64,000 nucleotides of DNA from Mycobacterium florentinum (GTDB lineage: Bacteria > Actinomycetota > Actinomycetes > Mycobacteriales > Mycobacteriaceae): positions 3,472,001-3,536,000 of the forward strand of contig NZ_AP022576.1 in NCBI RefSeq assembly GCF_010730355.1, written 5' to 3'. A program made the position numbers and the translations under genes. Positions 26,465 through 34,051 of the stretch are shown here, one piece after another. Position 1 is the stretch's first letter; each line of letters starts with the position of its first letter. Below the pieces are notes generated by a model. It was given only the letters and a program-made list of their open reading frames with translations. It searched no databases and was not told the DNA's origin.

Positions 26465-26944
26465 CTAGCCGGAAGGGCGTTCGGCACCGGGCCCCGATTC
26501 GCCGGATTCCGCCGACAACAGCGTCACCAACGTCTCGCGAAACTCACCCAGCCGCTGCTCCCCCAGCACCTGCTGCCATCGCTTCTCCAATTCGATTGCG
26601 TTGGAGCGCATTACCCGCAGCGCCCGCCGACCACGCGCGGTCAGCTCGATGATTCGGGTTCGGGCGTCGCCGGGGTCGGGCACGCGGGTGACGTAGCCGT
26701 GTCGCTCCAAGGCCGCCACCGCCTGGGCCACCGCCTGCCGGCTCACCCGAAGCCGGTCGGCCAGCGCGGACGCATGCAGTCCGCCGACCGCCAGTGGTAC
26801 CAATGCAACCGCTTGTGCGGGCCGGATCCCGTCCAGCCCGGCCGCGGCGAACGCCGCTCGCAGCTGCGGTGCACCCGATGCGGCAACCAGATTCACCAGC
26901 GCCGGCACGGTGGGCTTCCACTCGGCATTCACAAGACGTCGCAT
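26465..26944 (-). CDS. MarR family regulator
   Basis: 159 residues from ATG 26944. The winged helix-turn-helix contains GLHASALADRLRVSRQAVAQ, then ERHGYVTRVPDPGDARTRII, the MarR beta-wing signature. The dimer helices flank it. It is divergent from the LpqC-like esterase gene, and a perfect 19-bp palindrome lies at 26974-26992 in the 76-bp gap. It is therefore probably an autorepressor that also controls the esterase, released by a phenolic or lipid ligand as usual for MarR proteins. Confidence 0.88.
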   Translation of the reverse strand: MRRLVNAEWKPTVPALVNLVAASGAPQLRAAFAAAGLDGIRPAQAVALVPLAVGGLHASALADRLRVSRQAVAQAVAALERHGYVTRVPDPGDARTRIIELTARGRRALRVMRSNAIELEKRWQQVLGEQRLGEFRETLVTLLSAESGESGPGAERPSG

Positions 26945-26973
26945 GAACACAGAGTGTGCCATTCGCGTCGAGA

Positions 26974-26992
26974 TTGACAAGCTACTTGTCAA
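26974..26992. promoter_or_regulatory. Perfect MarR-type operator
   Basis: TTGACAAG and CTTGTCAA around CTA: every base of the half-sites pairs. The length and position, midway between the divergent MarR and LpqC-like genes, are those of MarR operators. Confidence 0.75.
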
Positions 26993-27020
26993 ATATTGCC
27001 GCGGGTGCCACGATGGCGTC

Positions 27021-27965
27021 ATGCGATCCGGCTACCTGCGCACGTTGAGCGTGTGCGTCCTGGCAACCCTGGTCATCGTGCTCGGCGGATGCGTGGGCGG
27101 CGGACATGCGTTGGGAACACCCGGTTCTCAGTCGATCCCGGTGGGGAAATCCACCCAGAGCATCGAGTCGGGCGGGGTCAGCAGGACCTTCCATCTGTAC
27201 CGGCCGCAAGGTTTGGGCGATGCCGTCCCGCTGGTGGTGATGCTGCACGGCGGCTTCGGCAACGGCGCTCAGGCCGAGCGGTCCTACCACTGGGACGACG
27301 CGGCCGACGGCGGTCATTTCCTGGTCGCCTACCCCGACGGTCTCAACCGCGCCTGGAATGCCGGCACGTGCTGTGGTCAGCCGCACCGCGAGAACGTCGA
27401 CGACGTCGGATTCATCACCGCGATGGTCGCCGCGATCGAACAGGAGATCCCGATCGATCGGGCGCGCATCTATGTCACCGGCATGTCCAACGGCGCGATG
27501 ATGGCGCTTCGGCTGGGCTGTCAGAGCGATACCTTCGCGGCGATCGCTCCGGTCGCGGGGACCCTGTTGACGGATTGCGCCGGGGCGCGGCCGACGTCGG
27601 TTCTGCAGATTCACGGCACGGCCGACGACCGGGTCCCGTACAACGGCGGCCCCGGTAAGGCGTCCGGCGCCAACGGAAATCCGCGCGTGGACGGCCCTTC
27701 GGCGGAAGCGGTCAACGCCACCTGGCGTGCCATCGACGCGTGTGGTTCACCGAGTTCCACGACGGCCGGGGACGTGACGACCCAAACGGCCGGATGTGCG
27801 GGCGGGCACACCGTGGAGTTGATCTCGGTCGCCGGCGCGGGACATCAATGGCCCGGCGGTGAGCCGAGCCCACTTGCGGAGCGGGTCGGCGGGATTCCGG
27901 CGCCGTCCACGGCGCTCGACGCCACCGGCACGATCTGGCAGTTCTTCGCCGAGAACCACCGCTAG
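27021..27965 (+). CDS. lpqC: LpqC-like lipoprotein esterase
   Basis: 314 residues. A signal peptide ends in the lipobox LGGC (21-24), so Cys24 is lipidated. The mature part is a PHB-depolymerase/feruloyl-esterase-type alpha/beta hydrolase: the oxyanion region MLHGGFGNG, the nucleophile GMSNG (Ser156), HGTADD for the acid, and GAGHQWPG for the His. It likely hydrolyses esters at the cell surface. ATG 27021 is the start just before the signal peptide. It is divergent from MarR. Its TAG stop shares the CTAG with a small ORF on the other strand. Confidence 0.85.
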   Translation: MRSGYLRTLSVCVLATLVIVLGGCVGGGHALGTPGSQSIPVGKSTQSIESGGVSRTFHLYRPQGLGDAVPLVVMLHGGFGNGAQAERSYHWDDAADGGHFLVAYPDGLNRAWNAGTCCGQPHRENVDDVGFITAMVAAIEQEIPIDRARIYVTGMSNGAMMALRLGCQSDTFAAIAPVAGTLLTDCAGARPTSVLQIHGTADDRVPYNGGPGKASGANGNPRVDGPSAEAVNATWRAIDACGSPSSTTAGDVTTQTAGCAGGHTVELISVAGAGHQWPGGEPSPLAERVGGIPAPSTALDATGTIWQFFAENHR

Positions 27966-28156
27966 TAGGCGGGGTACGGCGGACGCTTACCGAAGTAGAG
28001 TCCGCCGGCCCATTCCCACACTCGCCGATTGGTCAATCCATGCTGGTCAATCATATTGAGATCACGCAGTTTTCGGCTCAACGGAGAAGATCGCTGCAGC
28101 TCCGGTGTGCACAACGCATCCCGCCCACTGCGCGCGTTGTTCGAACGAGGGTTCAT
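27962..28156 (-). CDS. Candidate small protein (64 residues)
   Basis: A 64-residue frame with ATG 28156 and a GGGGGG stretch just upstream, 16 nt after the TetR gene on the same strand. The C-terminal half (LRDLNMIDQHGL, then RRVWEWAGGLYFGKRPPYPAY) is rich in aromatic residues and looks like real protein rather than an antisense reading. It may be a small conserved protein or the surviving end of a larger one; I do not recognise it. No signal peptide or membrane segment is present. Confidence 0.45.
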   Translation of the reverse strand: MNPRSNNARSGRDALCTPELQRSSPLSRKLRDLNMIDQHGLTNRRVWEWAGGLYFGKRPPYPAY

Positions 28157-28172
28157 CGCCCCCCACGATCCG

Positions 28173-28787
28173 TCAGCCCGTCGGGTTGTGCAGCATCCCG
28201 TCGATCAATCGGTGCAGCACCTGACGGGTCTCGCGGCGGGCCCGCTTCGGGTCGTCGGAGGTGGCGATCAGCATCGCCGCCTCGTCGAGCGCGCCGATCA
28301 GCACGTGCGCCAACGGTCGCAGCGGTTGGCGCGCCAGCTGGCCGGCCTTGATCGCCTCGGTGAGCATCTGCTCGGTCATCCCCAGGCTGTACCGCTGAGC
28401 GACATCGCGGAAGCCCGCCCAGCCCAGCACGCTCGGCGCGTCCAGCAGGATCAGCTGGCGCACCTCGGGATCACCGGAAACCTCGAGCCAGGCGTCGACG
28501 GCGGCGCGCAGCAAATCGGCCGGCGTCGTTGCCCCCGACGAGGCGACGATGGTCGCCATCCGGCCCATCACGTCCTGTTCCACCACCTCGACGACCTCTG
28601 CGAATAGCGCTGCCTTGTCGGCGAATTGGTGATACATCGCCCCGCGGGTGACGCCCGCGGCCGCGGCGATCTGCGGGGTGCCCACCTCCGCGTAGCCCCG
28701 TTCGCCCCATAGCCGGCGGGCAGCCGAGATCAGCGCGTCGCGGGTCGCCGCGGAGCGCTCTTCCTGAGTCCGTCTCTTGCTTTCCAT
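28173..28787 (-). CDS. TetR family regulator divergent from the alpha/beta hydrolase
   Basis: 204 residues. The DNA-binding domain is at 10-58 (ARRLWGERGYAEVGTPQIAA, then RGAMYHQFADKAALF). The C-terminal domain has the long helices typical of this family. A near-perfect 25-bp palindrome lies 17 bp upstream, in the 68-bp gap to the divergent hydrolase gene, so self-repression and control of that gene are likely. Confidence 0.88.
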   Translation of the reverse strand: MESKRRTQEERSAATRDALISAARRLWGERGYAEVGTPQIAAAAGVTRGAMYHQFADKAALFAEVVEVVEQDVMGRMATIVASSGATTPADLLRAAVDAWLEVSGDPEVRQLILLDAPSVLGWAGFRDVAQRYSLGMTEQMLTEAIKAGQLARQPLRPLAHVLIGALDEAAMLIATSDDPKRARRETRQVLHRLIDGMLHNPTG

Positions 28788-28803
28788 ACAACCTGTTGGT
28801 AAC

Positions 28804-28828
28804 TTACGAACAGACAGCCTGTTTGTAA
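28804..28828. promoter_or_regulatory. TetR operator
   Basis: TTACGAACAG and CTGTTTGTAA are reverse complements with one mismatch, around ACAGC. The site lies between the divergent TetR and hydrolase genes. Confidence 0.7.
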
Positions 28829-28855
28829 ATGCACATCCCTGAGTAGGAGTTATCC

Positions 28856-29686
28856 ATGTCGACGATCGACATTAGTGCCGGGACCATCCATTACGAAGCA
28901 ACCGGACCCGAAAACGGCAGGCCAGTCGTATTCGTGCACGGCTACATGATGGGCCGAGAACTCTGGCGCGGCGTCAGCCAAAAGCTGAGCGAGCGCGGCC
29001 TGCGGTGCATTGCCCCGACCTGGCCGCTCGGCGCGCATGCGGAACCGCTGCGCCCCGGGGCCGACCGGACCATCTACGGCGTGGCCCGCATCGTCGCCGA
29101 TGTGCTGGCCGCCCTCGACCTCGAGGACGTGGTGCTGGTCGGCAACGACACCGGCGGAGTGGTCACGCAACTGGTCGCGGTGCACTATCCGGAGCGCCTC
29201 GGTGCGCTGGTGCTGACGAGTTGTGATGCGTTCGAACACTTTCCGCCGCCGATTCTCAAGCCGGTGATCCTGGCGGCCAAGTCGAAGACGACGTTCAAGG
29301 CGGTGGCCCAAGCCATGCGGGTGCCGGCCGCGCGCAAGCGCGCATTCGACGGCCTGGCACATCGCAACATCGACGATCTCACCGAGATCTGGGTGCGCTC
29401 AGGGCTATCCGATCCGGCCATCGCCGAGGACCTGCGCCAGCTTTCGCTCTCGATGCGCACCGAGGTGACCACCGGCGTCGCGGCCCGGTTGCCCGAATTC
29501 GACAAGCCCACGCTCATCGCATGGTCGGGCGACGACGTGTTCTTCGAACTCGCGGACGGCGAGAAACTGGCCGCCACCATCCCGAACGCCCGCCTCGAGG
29601 TCATCGAGGGTGCCCGGACGTTCTCGATGGTGGACCAACCGGACCGGCTCGCCGATCTGTTGTCGACGATCGCGGTGCGCGCCTAG
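28856..29686 (+). CDS. Alpha/beta-hydrolase fold protein with Asp nucleophile
   Basis: 276 residues with the alpha/beta-hydrolase fold: FVHGYMMG oxyanion loop, then VGNDTGG, where the nucleophile is Asp as in haloalkane dehalogenases and epoxide hydrolases. SGDD at about 223-226 may be the acid. The usual C-terminal catalytic His is absent (EGARTFSMVDQP where GxGHF is expected), and the last ~70 residues contain no His. The protein may work differently or be non-hydrolytic. It is probably controlled by the divergent TetR. Confidence 0.78.
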   Translation: MSTIDISAGTIHYEATGPENGRPVVFVHGYMMGRELWRGVSQKLSERGLRCIAPTWPLGAHAEPLRPGADRTIYGVARIVADVLAALDLEDVVLVGNDTGGVVTQLVAVHYPERLGALVLTSCDAFEHFPPPILKPVILAAKSKTTFKAVAQAMRVPAARKRAFDGLAHRNIDDLTEIWVRSGLSDPAIAEDLRQLSLSMRTEVTTGVAARLPEFDKPTLIAWSGDDVFFELADGEKLAATIPNARLEVIEGARTFSMVDQPDRLADLLSTIAVRA

Positions 29687-29743
29687 GCGCTGCCTCACAA
29701 GGCGGTGTAGGCGCGGCTGCGCTGGCCGTATAGCGTTTCGGCC

Positions 29744-30514
29744 ATGTCAGACGTGACTCAGGCGCTCAACGGCCGACGGATCCTGGTAACCGGCGGCGCG
29801 ACCGGAATCGGTGCGGCCGCCGTCGGAGTTCTCACCGCGGCGGGGGCCGACGTCGCCGCGACCTATCACCGCACGCCGCCACCGGAGGGCCTCGCTGCCA
29901 GCTGGATGCAGTGCGATGTGCGCGACGCCGACGCCGTCTCGGCGATGGTCCGACAGGCCGCCGGGACGCTCGGCGGGCTCGACGTCCTGGTGAATGCCGC
30001 GGGACTCTGGCAAGCCGGAATACCGGGCTACGTCGGCGCCGACGACATTTCGTTCCTGCTGGACACCAACGTCAAGGCGACCATCCTGACCAATCAGGCG
30101 GCATATGCGGTGATGAAAGATCAGGATCCCAAGGGCGGCAGGATCATCAACTTCGGATCCTCCGAAGCCATTATGGGCAGCCCGATTTCGGCCGTCTACG
30201 CCGCGACCAAGGGAGCGGTGCAGGCGTGGACGCGATCGGCCGCCAAGGCCTGGGCGTCCGACCACATCACCGTCAACGCGCTGGCACCCGCGGTACAGAC
30301 GCCGGGCGCCGACCGGCTGCGCGATTTCCTGGGGCCGGACGCCGCCGCGCTGATCGATCAGCAGATGCAGATGATGATTCCGCTCGGTGGAACCTTGGGA
30401 GATCCGGCGCGCGATGTCGGCCCGATGCTGGTTTTCCTGGCCGGCCCGGGGTCGGGCTTCATCACCGGGCAGCTGTTGGCGGTGGACGGCGGCCTGATGA
30501 TGGTGGGCGGGTAG
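29744..30514 (+). CDS. SDR family oxidoreductase
   Basis: 256 residues: TGGATGIGAA cofactor loop, NAAG, catalytic Ser in FGSSEA and YAATK. It has the classical length and ends in a GG-rich tail. It is probably an NAD(P)-dependent alcohol/ketone oxidoreductase. The sugar-isomerase-like gene starts 19 bp downstream on the same strand, suggesting an operon acting on one substrate. Confidence 0.85.
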   Translation: MSDVTQALNGRRILVTGGATGIGAAAVGVLTAAGADVAATYHRTPPPEGLAASWMQCDVRDADAVSAMVRQAAGTLGGLDVLVNAAGLWQAGIPGYVGADDISFLLDTNVKATILTNQAAYAVMKDQDPKGGRIINFGSSEAIMGSPISAVYAATKGAVQAWTRSAAKAWASDHITVNALAPAVQTPGADRLRDFLGPDAAALIDQQMQMMIPLGGTLGDPARDVGPMLVFLAGPGSGFITGQLLAVDGGLMMVGG

Positions 30515-30533
30515 GGAACCGCCGGACGCGCTC

Positions 30534-31355
30534 ATGCGTGAGTTGGGCATCGAATTCATCAGCGTCTTCGGGCTACCGCCCGTCGAGTTCGTCCATCTGG
30601 CCGCCGACCTCGGCTGCCGATACATCTCCACCACGTTGGTCGGGCGTCCATTGGAATCCCTTGGCTATCCGGCATTCTCGCTCAAGCAGGATGTGCGGCT
30701 GCGGCGCGACCTGCGCACGGCGCTTCACGAGCGCGGCGTCAGCATCTCGCTGGGCGAGGGCATGGTGATCATGCCGGGCGCCGACGTGTCGGAGTTGGCC
30801 GGCGACCTGGACGTCCTGGCTGAATTGGGTACCGCGGCGATCAACACCCTGAGCTTCGACAAAGACCGCGGCCGCACGTTCGACCAACTGGCCACGCTGA
30901 CCACCATGGCCGCCGCGCGCGGCATCGCGACGTCGATCGAGATGGCGCCCGGGCTGACCATCGGAGACCTGCCCGCGGTGCGGGCCGCCATCGAGCACGT
31001 GGGCGGCGCCGGCGTGCGTGCGACGGTGGACACGATGCACTGGGGACGCTCCGGCTACGGCGCCGCCGAGCTACGCGAACTGGGGGCCGAGCGCATCGGC
31101 TACTTACAGCTCAGCGACACCACGCGGGAACCGCGCACGACAACGTCCTATCTGAAGGAAGCCATGTACGAGCGGATGCCTCCGGGCGCCGGGGAGCTGG
31201 CACTTGCCGACATGCTCGAAGCGGTGCCGACCGATGTGGTGGTCGGGCTGGAGATTCCGATGCGTGCCCTGGCCGAGTCCGGCGTCGGACCCATGGAACG
31301 CCTGCGGCCCTGTGTGACGGCGGCGCGTGAATTACTGGACAGTTCGACCGGCTAA
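30534..31355 (+). CDS. Sugar phosphate isomerase/epimerase-like TIM-barrel protein
   Basis: 273 residues of the AP-endonuclease-2/xylose-isomerase-like barrel superfamily. Acidic and His residues at strand ends (SIEMAPG, TVDTMHWG, YLQLSDTT, VGLEIPM) are where the metal ligands sit in this family. Such proteins isomerise or epimerise sugars or inositol derivatives, or act as dehydratases. It follows the SDR gene closely; the fadD-like gene downstream has its own regulated promoter. Confidence 0.75.
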   Translation: MRELGIEFISVFGLPPVEFVHLAADLGCRYISTTLVGRPLESLGYPAFSLKQDVRLRRDLRTALHERGVSISLGEGMVIMPGADVSELAGDLDVLAELGTAAINTLSFDKDRGRTFDQLATLTTMAAARGIATSIEMAPGLTIGDLPAVRAAIEHVGGAGVRATVDTMHWGRSGYGAAELRELGAERIGYLQLSDTTREPRTTTSYLKEAMYERMPPGAGELALADMLEAVPTDVVVGLEIPMRALAESGVGPMERLRPCVTAARELLDSSTG

Positions 31356-31356
31356 G

Positions 31357-31380
31357 ATAAGACGGACCGTCTCGTCTCGT
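31357..31380. promoter_or_regulatory. 24-bp operator of the fadD-like gene (shared with the fadE operon)
   Basis: Half-sites ATAAGACGG and TCGTCTCGT flank ACCGTC; the inner AGACGG-A-CCGTCT is a perfect dyad. The site starts within a TAAGAT -10-like element (31353-31358) and is 21/24 identical to the palindrome at 49906-49929, so the same TetR probably binds both. Confidence 0.7.
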
Positions 31381-31400
31381 AAGAGTGAGGGTGAATCTCG

Positions 31401-32984
31401 ATGGCTGACGACACCATGCAGGCATTCCTGCGACGGCGCCTGTCGGATCCGAATGTCGCCGTGAAACACCGTGACCTGCGATGGAGTTGGAGCCAACATC
31501 TCGAGCAGGCCAGCGCGCGGGCCGCGGCCCTGATCGGTGCCGCCTATCCGCAGCGACCGCTGCACGTCGGCGCCCTGCTCGGCAATACCCCGGAGATGCT
31601 CAACCAGATGGCGGCGGCCGGGCTGGGCGGCTACGTGCTGTGCGGCCTGAACAACACCAGGCGCGGTGCGGCGCTGGCCGCCGACGTGCGCCGGGCCGAC
31701 TGTCAGTTCGTGGTGACCGACGCCGAACACCGGCCGCTGTTGGACGGCCTGGACCTCGCGGGCACGCAGATCTTCGACATTTCGACACCACAGTGGGCCG
31801 AATTCATCGGTGCTGCCGGCGAACTGGTTCCACATCGGGAGGTCGAAGCGACCGACGCGTTCATGATGATCTTCACCTCGGGAACCAGCGGAAATCCCAA
31901 GGCAGTTCAGGTCTCCCACCTGATGGCGATGTTCGCCGGCACCAACCTGGTCCAGCGTTTCGCCCTCACCGAACAGGACACCTGCTACGTGTCCATGCCG
32001 CTGTTTCATTCCAACGCCGTCGTGGCCGGATGGGCGCCCGCGGTGTGCTCCGGCGCCGCGATTGTCCCGGCGAAGTTCTCGGCGACCAACTTCCTCGACG
32101 ATGTCCGCAATTACGGCGCGACCTACATGAACTACGTCGGCAAGCCGCTGGCCTACATCCTGGCCACCCCCGCCCGCTCCGACGACGCGGACAACCCGCT
32201 GCGGGTGGCGTTCGGCAATGAGGCCAACGACAAGGACATCGAGGAATTCGGGCGCCGGTTCGGGGTCCAGGTCGAGGACGGCTTCGGCTCGACGGAGAAC
32301 GCGGTCATCGTGATCCGCGAAGAAGGCACACCGAAGGGCTCGATCGGCAAAGGCATCGACGGCATCGCGATCTACAACAGCGACACCATCACCGAGTGTG
32401 CCGTGGCCCGCTTCGATGCCAGCGGCGCGCTCGCCAACGCCGACGAAGCGGTGGGCGAGCTGGTCAACACCGCGGGATCGGGTTTCTTCACCGGCTATTA
32501 CAACGATCCTGCCGCCAACGCCGAACGCATGCGGCACGGGATGTACTGGTCCGGCGACCTCGCCTACCGCGACGCCGACGGATGGATCTACCTCGCCGGC
32601 CGCACCGCGGACTGGATGCGGGTGGACGGCGAGAACATGGCCGCCGCCCCGATCGAACGAATCTTGCTGCGCCACAGCGTGATCAATCGTGTGGCGGTGT
32701 ACGCCGTGCCGGACGGCCACGTCGGCGATCAGGTGATGGCCGCTCTCGTGCTGAACGAGGGCCAAACCCTGGACCCCGGGGAATTCGAAGCCTTCCTGGG
32801 CCAGCAGCCCGACCTGTCCCCCAAGGCGCGCCCACGCTATGTGCGTATCGCCACCGAATTGCCCAGCACCGCAACGCACAAGGTCCTCAAGCGTGAGTTG
32901 ATCGCCCAGGGAACGGCGATCGCCGAGGGCGAAACCCTATGGGTGCGCGAACCACGCGGCACCGCCTACGCCGAACGCGGCTAG
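31401..32984 (+). CDS. Acyl-CoA synthetase (FadD family)
   Basis: 527 residues of the ANL superfamily. The ATP-binding P-loop is FTSGTSGNPK (158-167); GFGSTEN, the SGDLAYRDADGW hinge region and the late Lys in THKVLKREL complete the adenylation and thioesterification motifs. It activates a carboxylic acid, probably a medium/long-chain or steroid-derived acid, to its CoA thioester. GAGGGTG is its ribosome site. The palindrome at 31357-31380 ties it to the fadE-thiolase-DUF35 operon. Confidence 0.9.
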   Translation: MADDTMQAFLRRRLSDPNVAVKHRDLRWSWSQHLEQASARAAALIGAAYPQRPLHVGALLGNTPEMLNQMAAAGLGGYVLCGLNNTRRGAALAADVRRADCQFVVTDAEHRPLLDGLDLAGTQIFDISTPQWAEFIGAAGELVPHREVEATDAFMMIFTSGTSGNPKAVQVSHLMAMFAGTNLVQRFALTEQDTCYVSMPLFHSNAVVAGWAPAVCSGAAIVPAKFSATNFLDDVRNYGATYMNYVGKPLAYILATPARSDDADNPLRVAFGNEANDKDIEEFGRRFGVQVEDGFGSTENAVIVIREEGTPKGSIGKGIDGIAIYNSDTITECAVARFDASGALANADEAVGELVNTAGSGFFTGYYNDPAANAERMRHGMYWSGDLAYRDADGWIYLAGRTADWMRVDGENMAAAPIERILLRHSVINRVAVYAVPDGHVGDQVMAALVLNEGQTLDPGEFEAFLGQQPDLSPKARPRYVRIATELPSTATHKVLKRELIAQGTAIAEGETLWVREPRGTAYAERG

Positions 32985-33628
32985 TTCCTGGGGGCCCGAC
33001 GGCGGATCTGCCCCTTCACCCGTGACACCCGATTGACGGGGTCTCTGCCAGTGCCGCTGGCGATCTCGTCGCGCAGCTGCGCGATGTTGGAAATCTCCGC
33101 GTACAACCCGCGAATCGCGTAGTCCAGCACGGCGAACGAGAAGCGCTGATCCGGATCGTCGGTGATGCCGAGGTCGCGAGACCGCTGCCGCGACCACAGT
33201 GCCTCGTCCAGCCGGGCCCGGGTGGCGTCGAGATGCCGATCCAGCGTGTCGACGACGCGTTCGGGGTCCTCGCCCCGGGCGAGCCAGGTTCGCAAGATGA
33301 CGGGGTGCTTGATGACGACCTGATCGTCGCCTGGATAGTGCTGGACCCACCGGCGAAGCGCGTCGAGCCCGGAATCGGTGGTCTCGTACAACGTGATCGC
33401 ACGCTTGCCGGATTGAGCGGCGATCTCGCTGACCATCCCCCACTCGAGCAGCCGGTTGAGTTCGCGCCGCACGTGACTGACCGACGGCGACCAGTAGAAG
33501 TGGCCGACCGTCAGCTCGGCGCGCATCTTGATCTCGCCGGCGGTCAGTTGTTCGTCGTTGGCCGCCAGTACACCCAGCACCAGGTACGCCGTTACCGGTA
33601 GACCGTTGGTGCTGCGCAGGGGACTCAC
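32981..33628 (-). CDS. PadR family regulator, last gene of the CoA-transferase operon
   Basis: 215 residues, GTG start. The N-terminal winged helix (TAYLVLGVLAANDEQLTAGE, then VSHVRRELNRLLEWGMV) and the C-terminal helical dimerisation domain fit PadR-like proteins, though the family usually senses phenolic acids and no ligand can be read here. It starts 6 nt after the DUF35 gene and ends inside the stop region of the convergent fadD-like gene. Being last in the operon, it may provide feedback control. Confidence 0.78.
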   Translation of the reverse strand: MSPLRSTNGLPVTAYLVLGVLAANDEQLTAGEIKMRAELTVGHFYWSPSVSHVRRELNRLLEWGMVSEIAAQSGKRAITLYETTDSGLDALRRWVQHYPGDDQVVIKHPVILRTWLARGEDPERVVDTLDRHLDATRARLDEALWSRQRSRDLGITDDPDQRFSFAVLDYAIRGLYAEISNIAQLRDEIASGTGRDPVNRVSRVKGQIRRRAPRN

Positions 33629-33634
33629 GACCGG

Positions 33635-34051
33635 CTACTTCGGACTGGTGAAATAGGGCAGCGTGACGTCCGGGCCGACGACATGGAACTGCACCCGCAC
33701 CCGCATCCCGATCGCCAACTCTTCGGGCGCCACCCCGACGACGTTGGTGAGCATCTGATAGCCCTCGTCCAGCGTGATGATGGCGGGCGCGTAGGGCGGT
33801 TCGAACTCCGGCGTGACGGGTCGGTAAACCACTGTCCAGCTGTAGATCTCGCCGGCCCCGGCGCTCTTGATCCACTGCAATTCGGCCGACAGGCATTGGC
33901 GGCAGTGCTCGGTCGGCGGGAAGTTGGCCCGACCGCACGCATCGCAGCGCTGGTAACGCAGCTCCTCTGCTTGACAACCCTGCCAGAACGGCACGCTGAG
34001 GTGACTGCTTGCGTGCGGCAGCGGACCGGTCTGCGGTTGCAACGCGGTCAT
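33635..34051 (-). CDS. DUF35 OB-fold protein with zinc ribbon (Ltp/thiolase partner)
   Basis: 138 residues. A rubredoxin-like zinc ribbon (C-x2-C, 10 residues, C-x2-C in RCDACG and HCRQC) is followed by an OB-fold domain (from about 62). DUF35 proteins, such as the DUF35 part of ChsH2, pair with Ltp-type thiolase-like proteins and are needed for their aldolase activity. Its ATG overlaps the stop of the thiolase-like gene (ATGA), which supports a fixed 1:1 complex. Confidence 0.88.
   Translation of the reverse strand: MTALQPQTGPLPHASSHLSVPFWQGCQAEELRYQRCDACGRANFPPTEHCRQCLSAELQWIKSAGAGEIYSWTVVYRPVTPEFEPPYAPAIITLDEGYQMLTNVVGVAPEELAIGMRVRVQFHVVGPDVTLPYFTSPK

Noticed and set aside
26416..26487. 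Start of the SRPBCC-like gene at 26487
   Set aside because: This would overlap the MarR gene by 23 bp and add residues that do not resemble the family; ATG 26415 is more likely.
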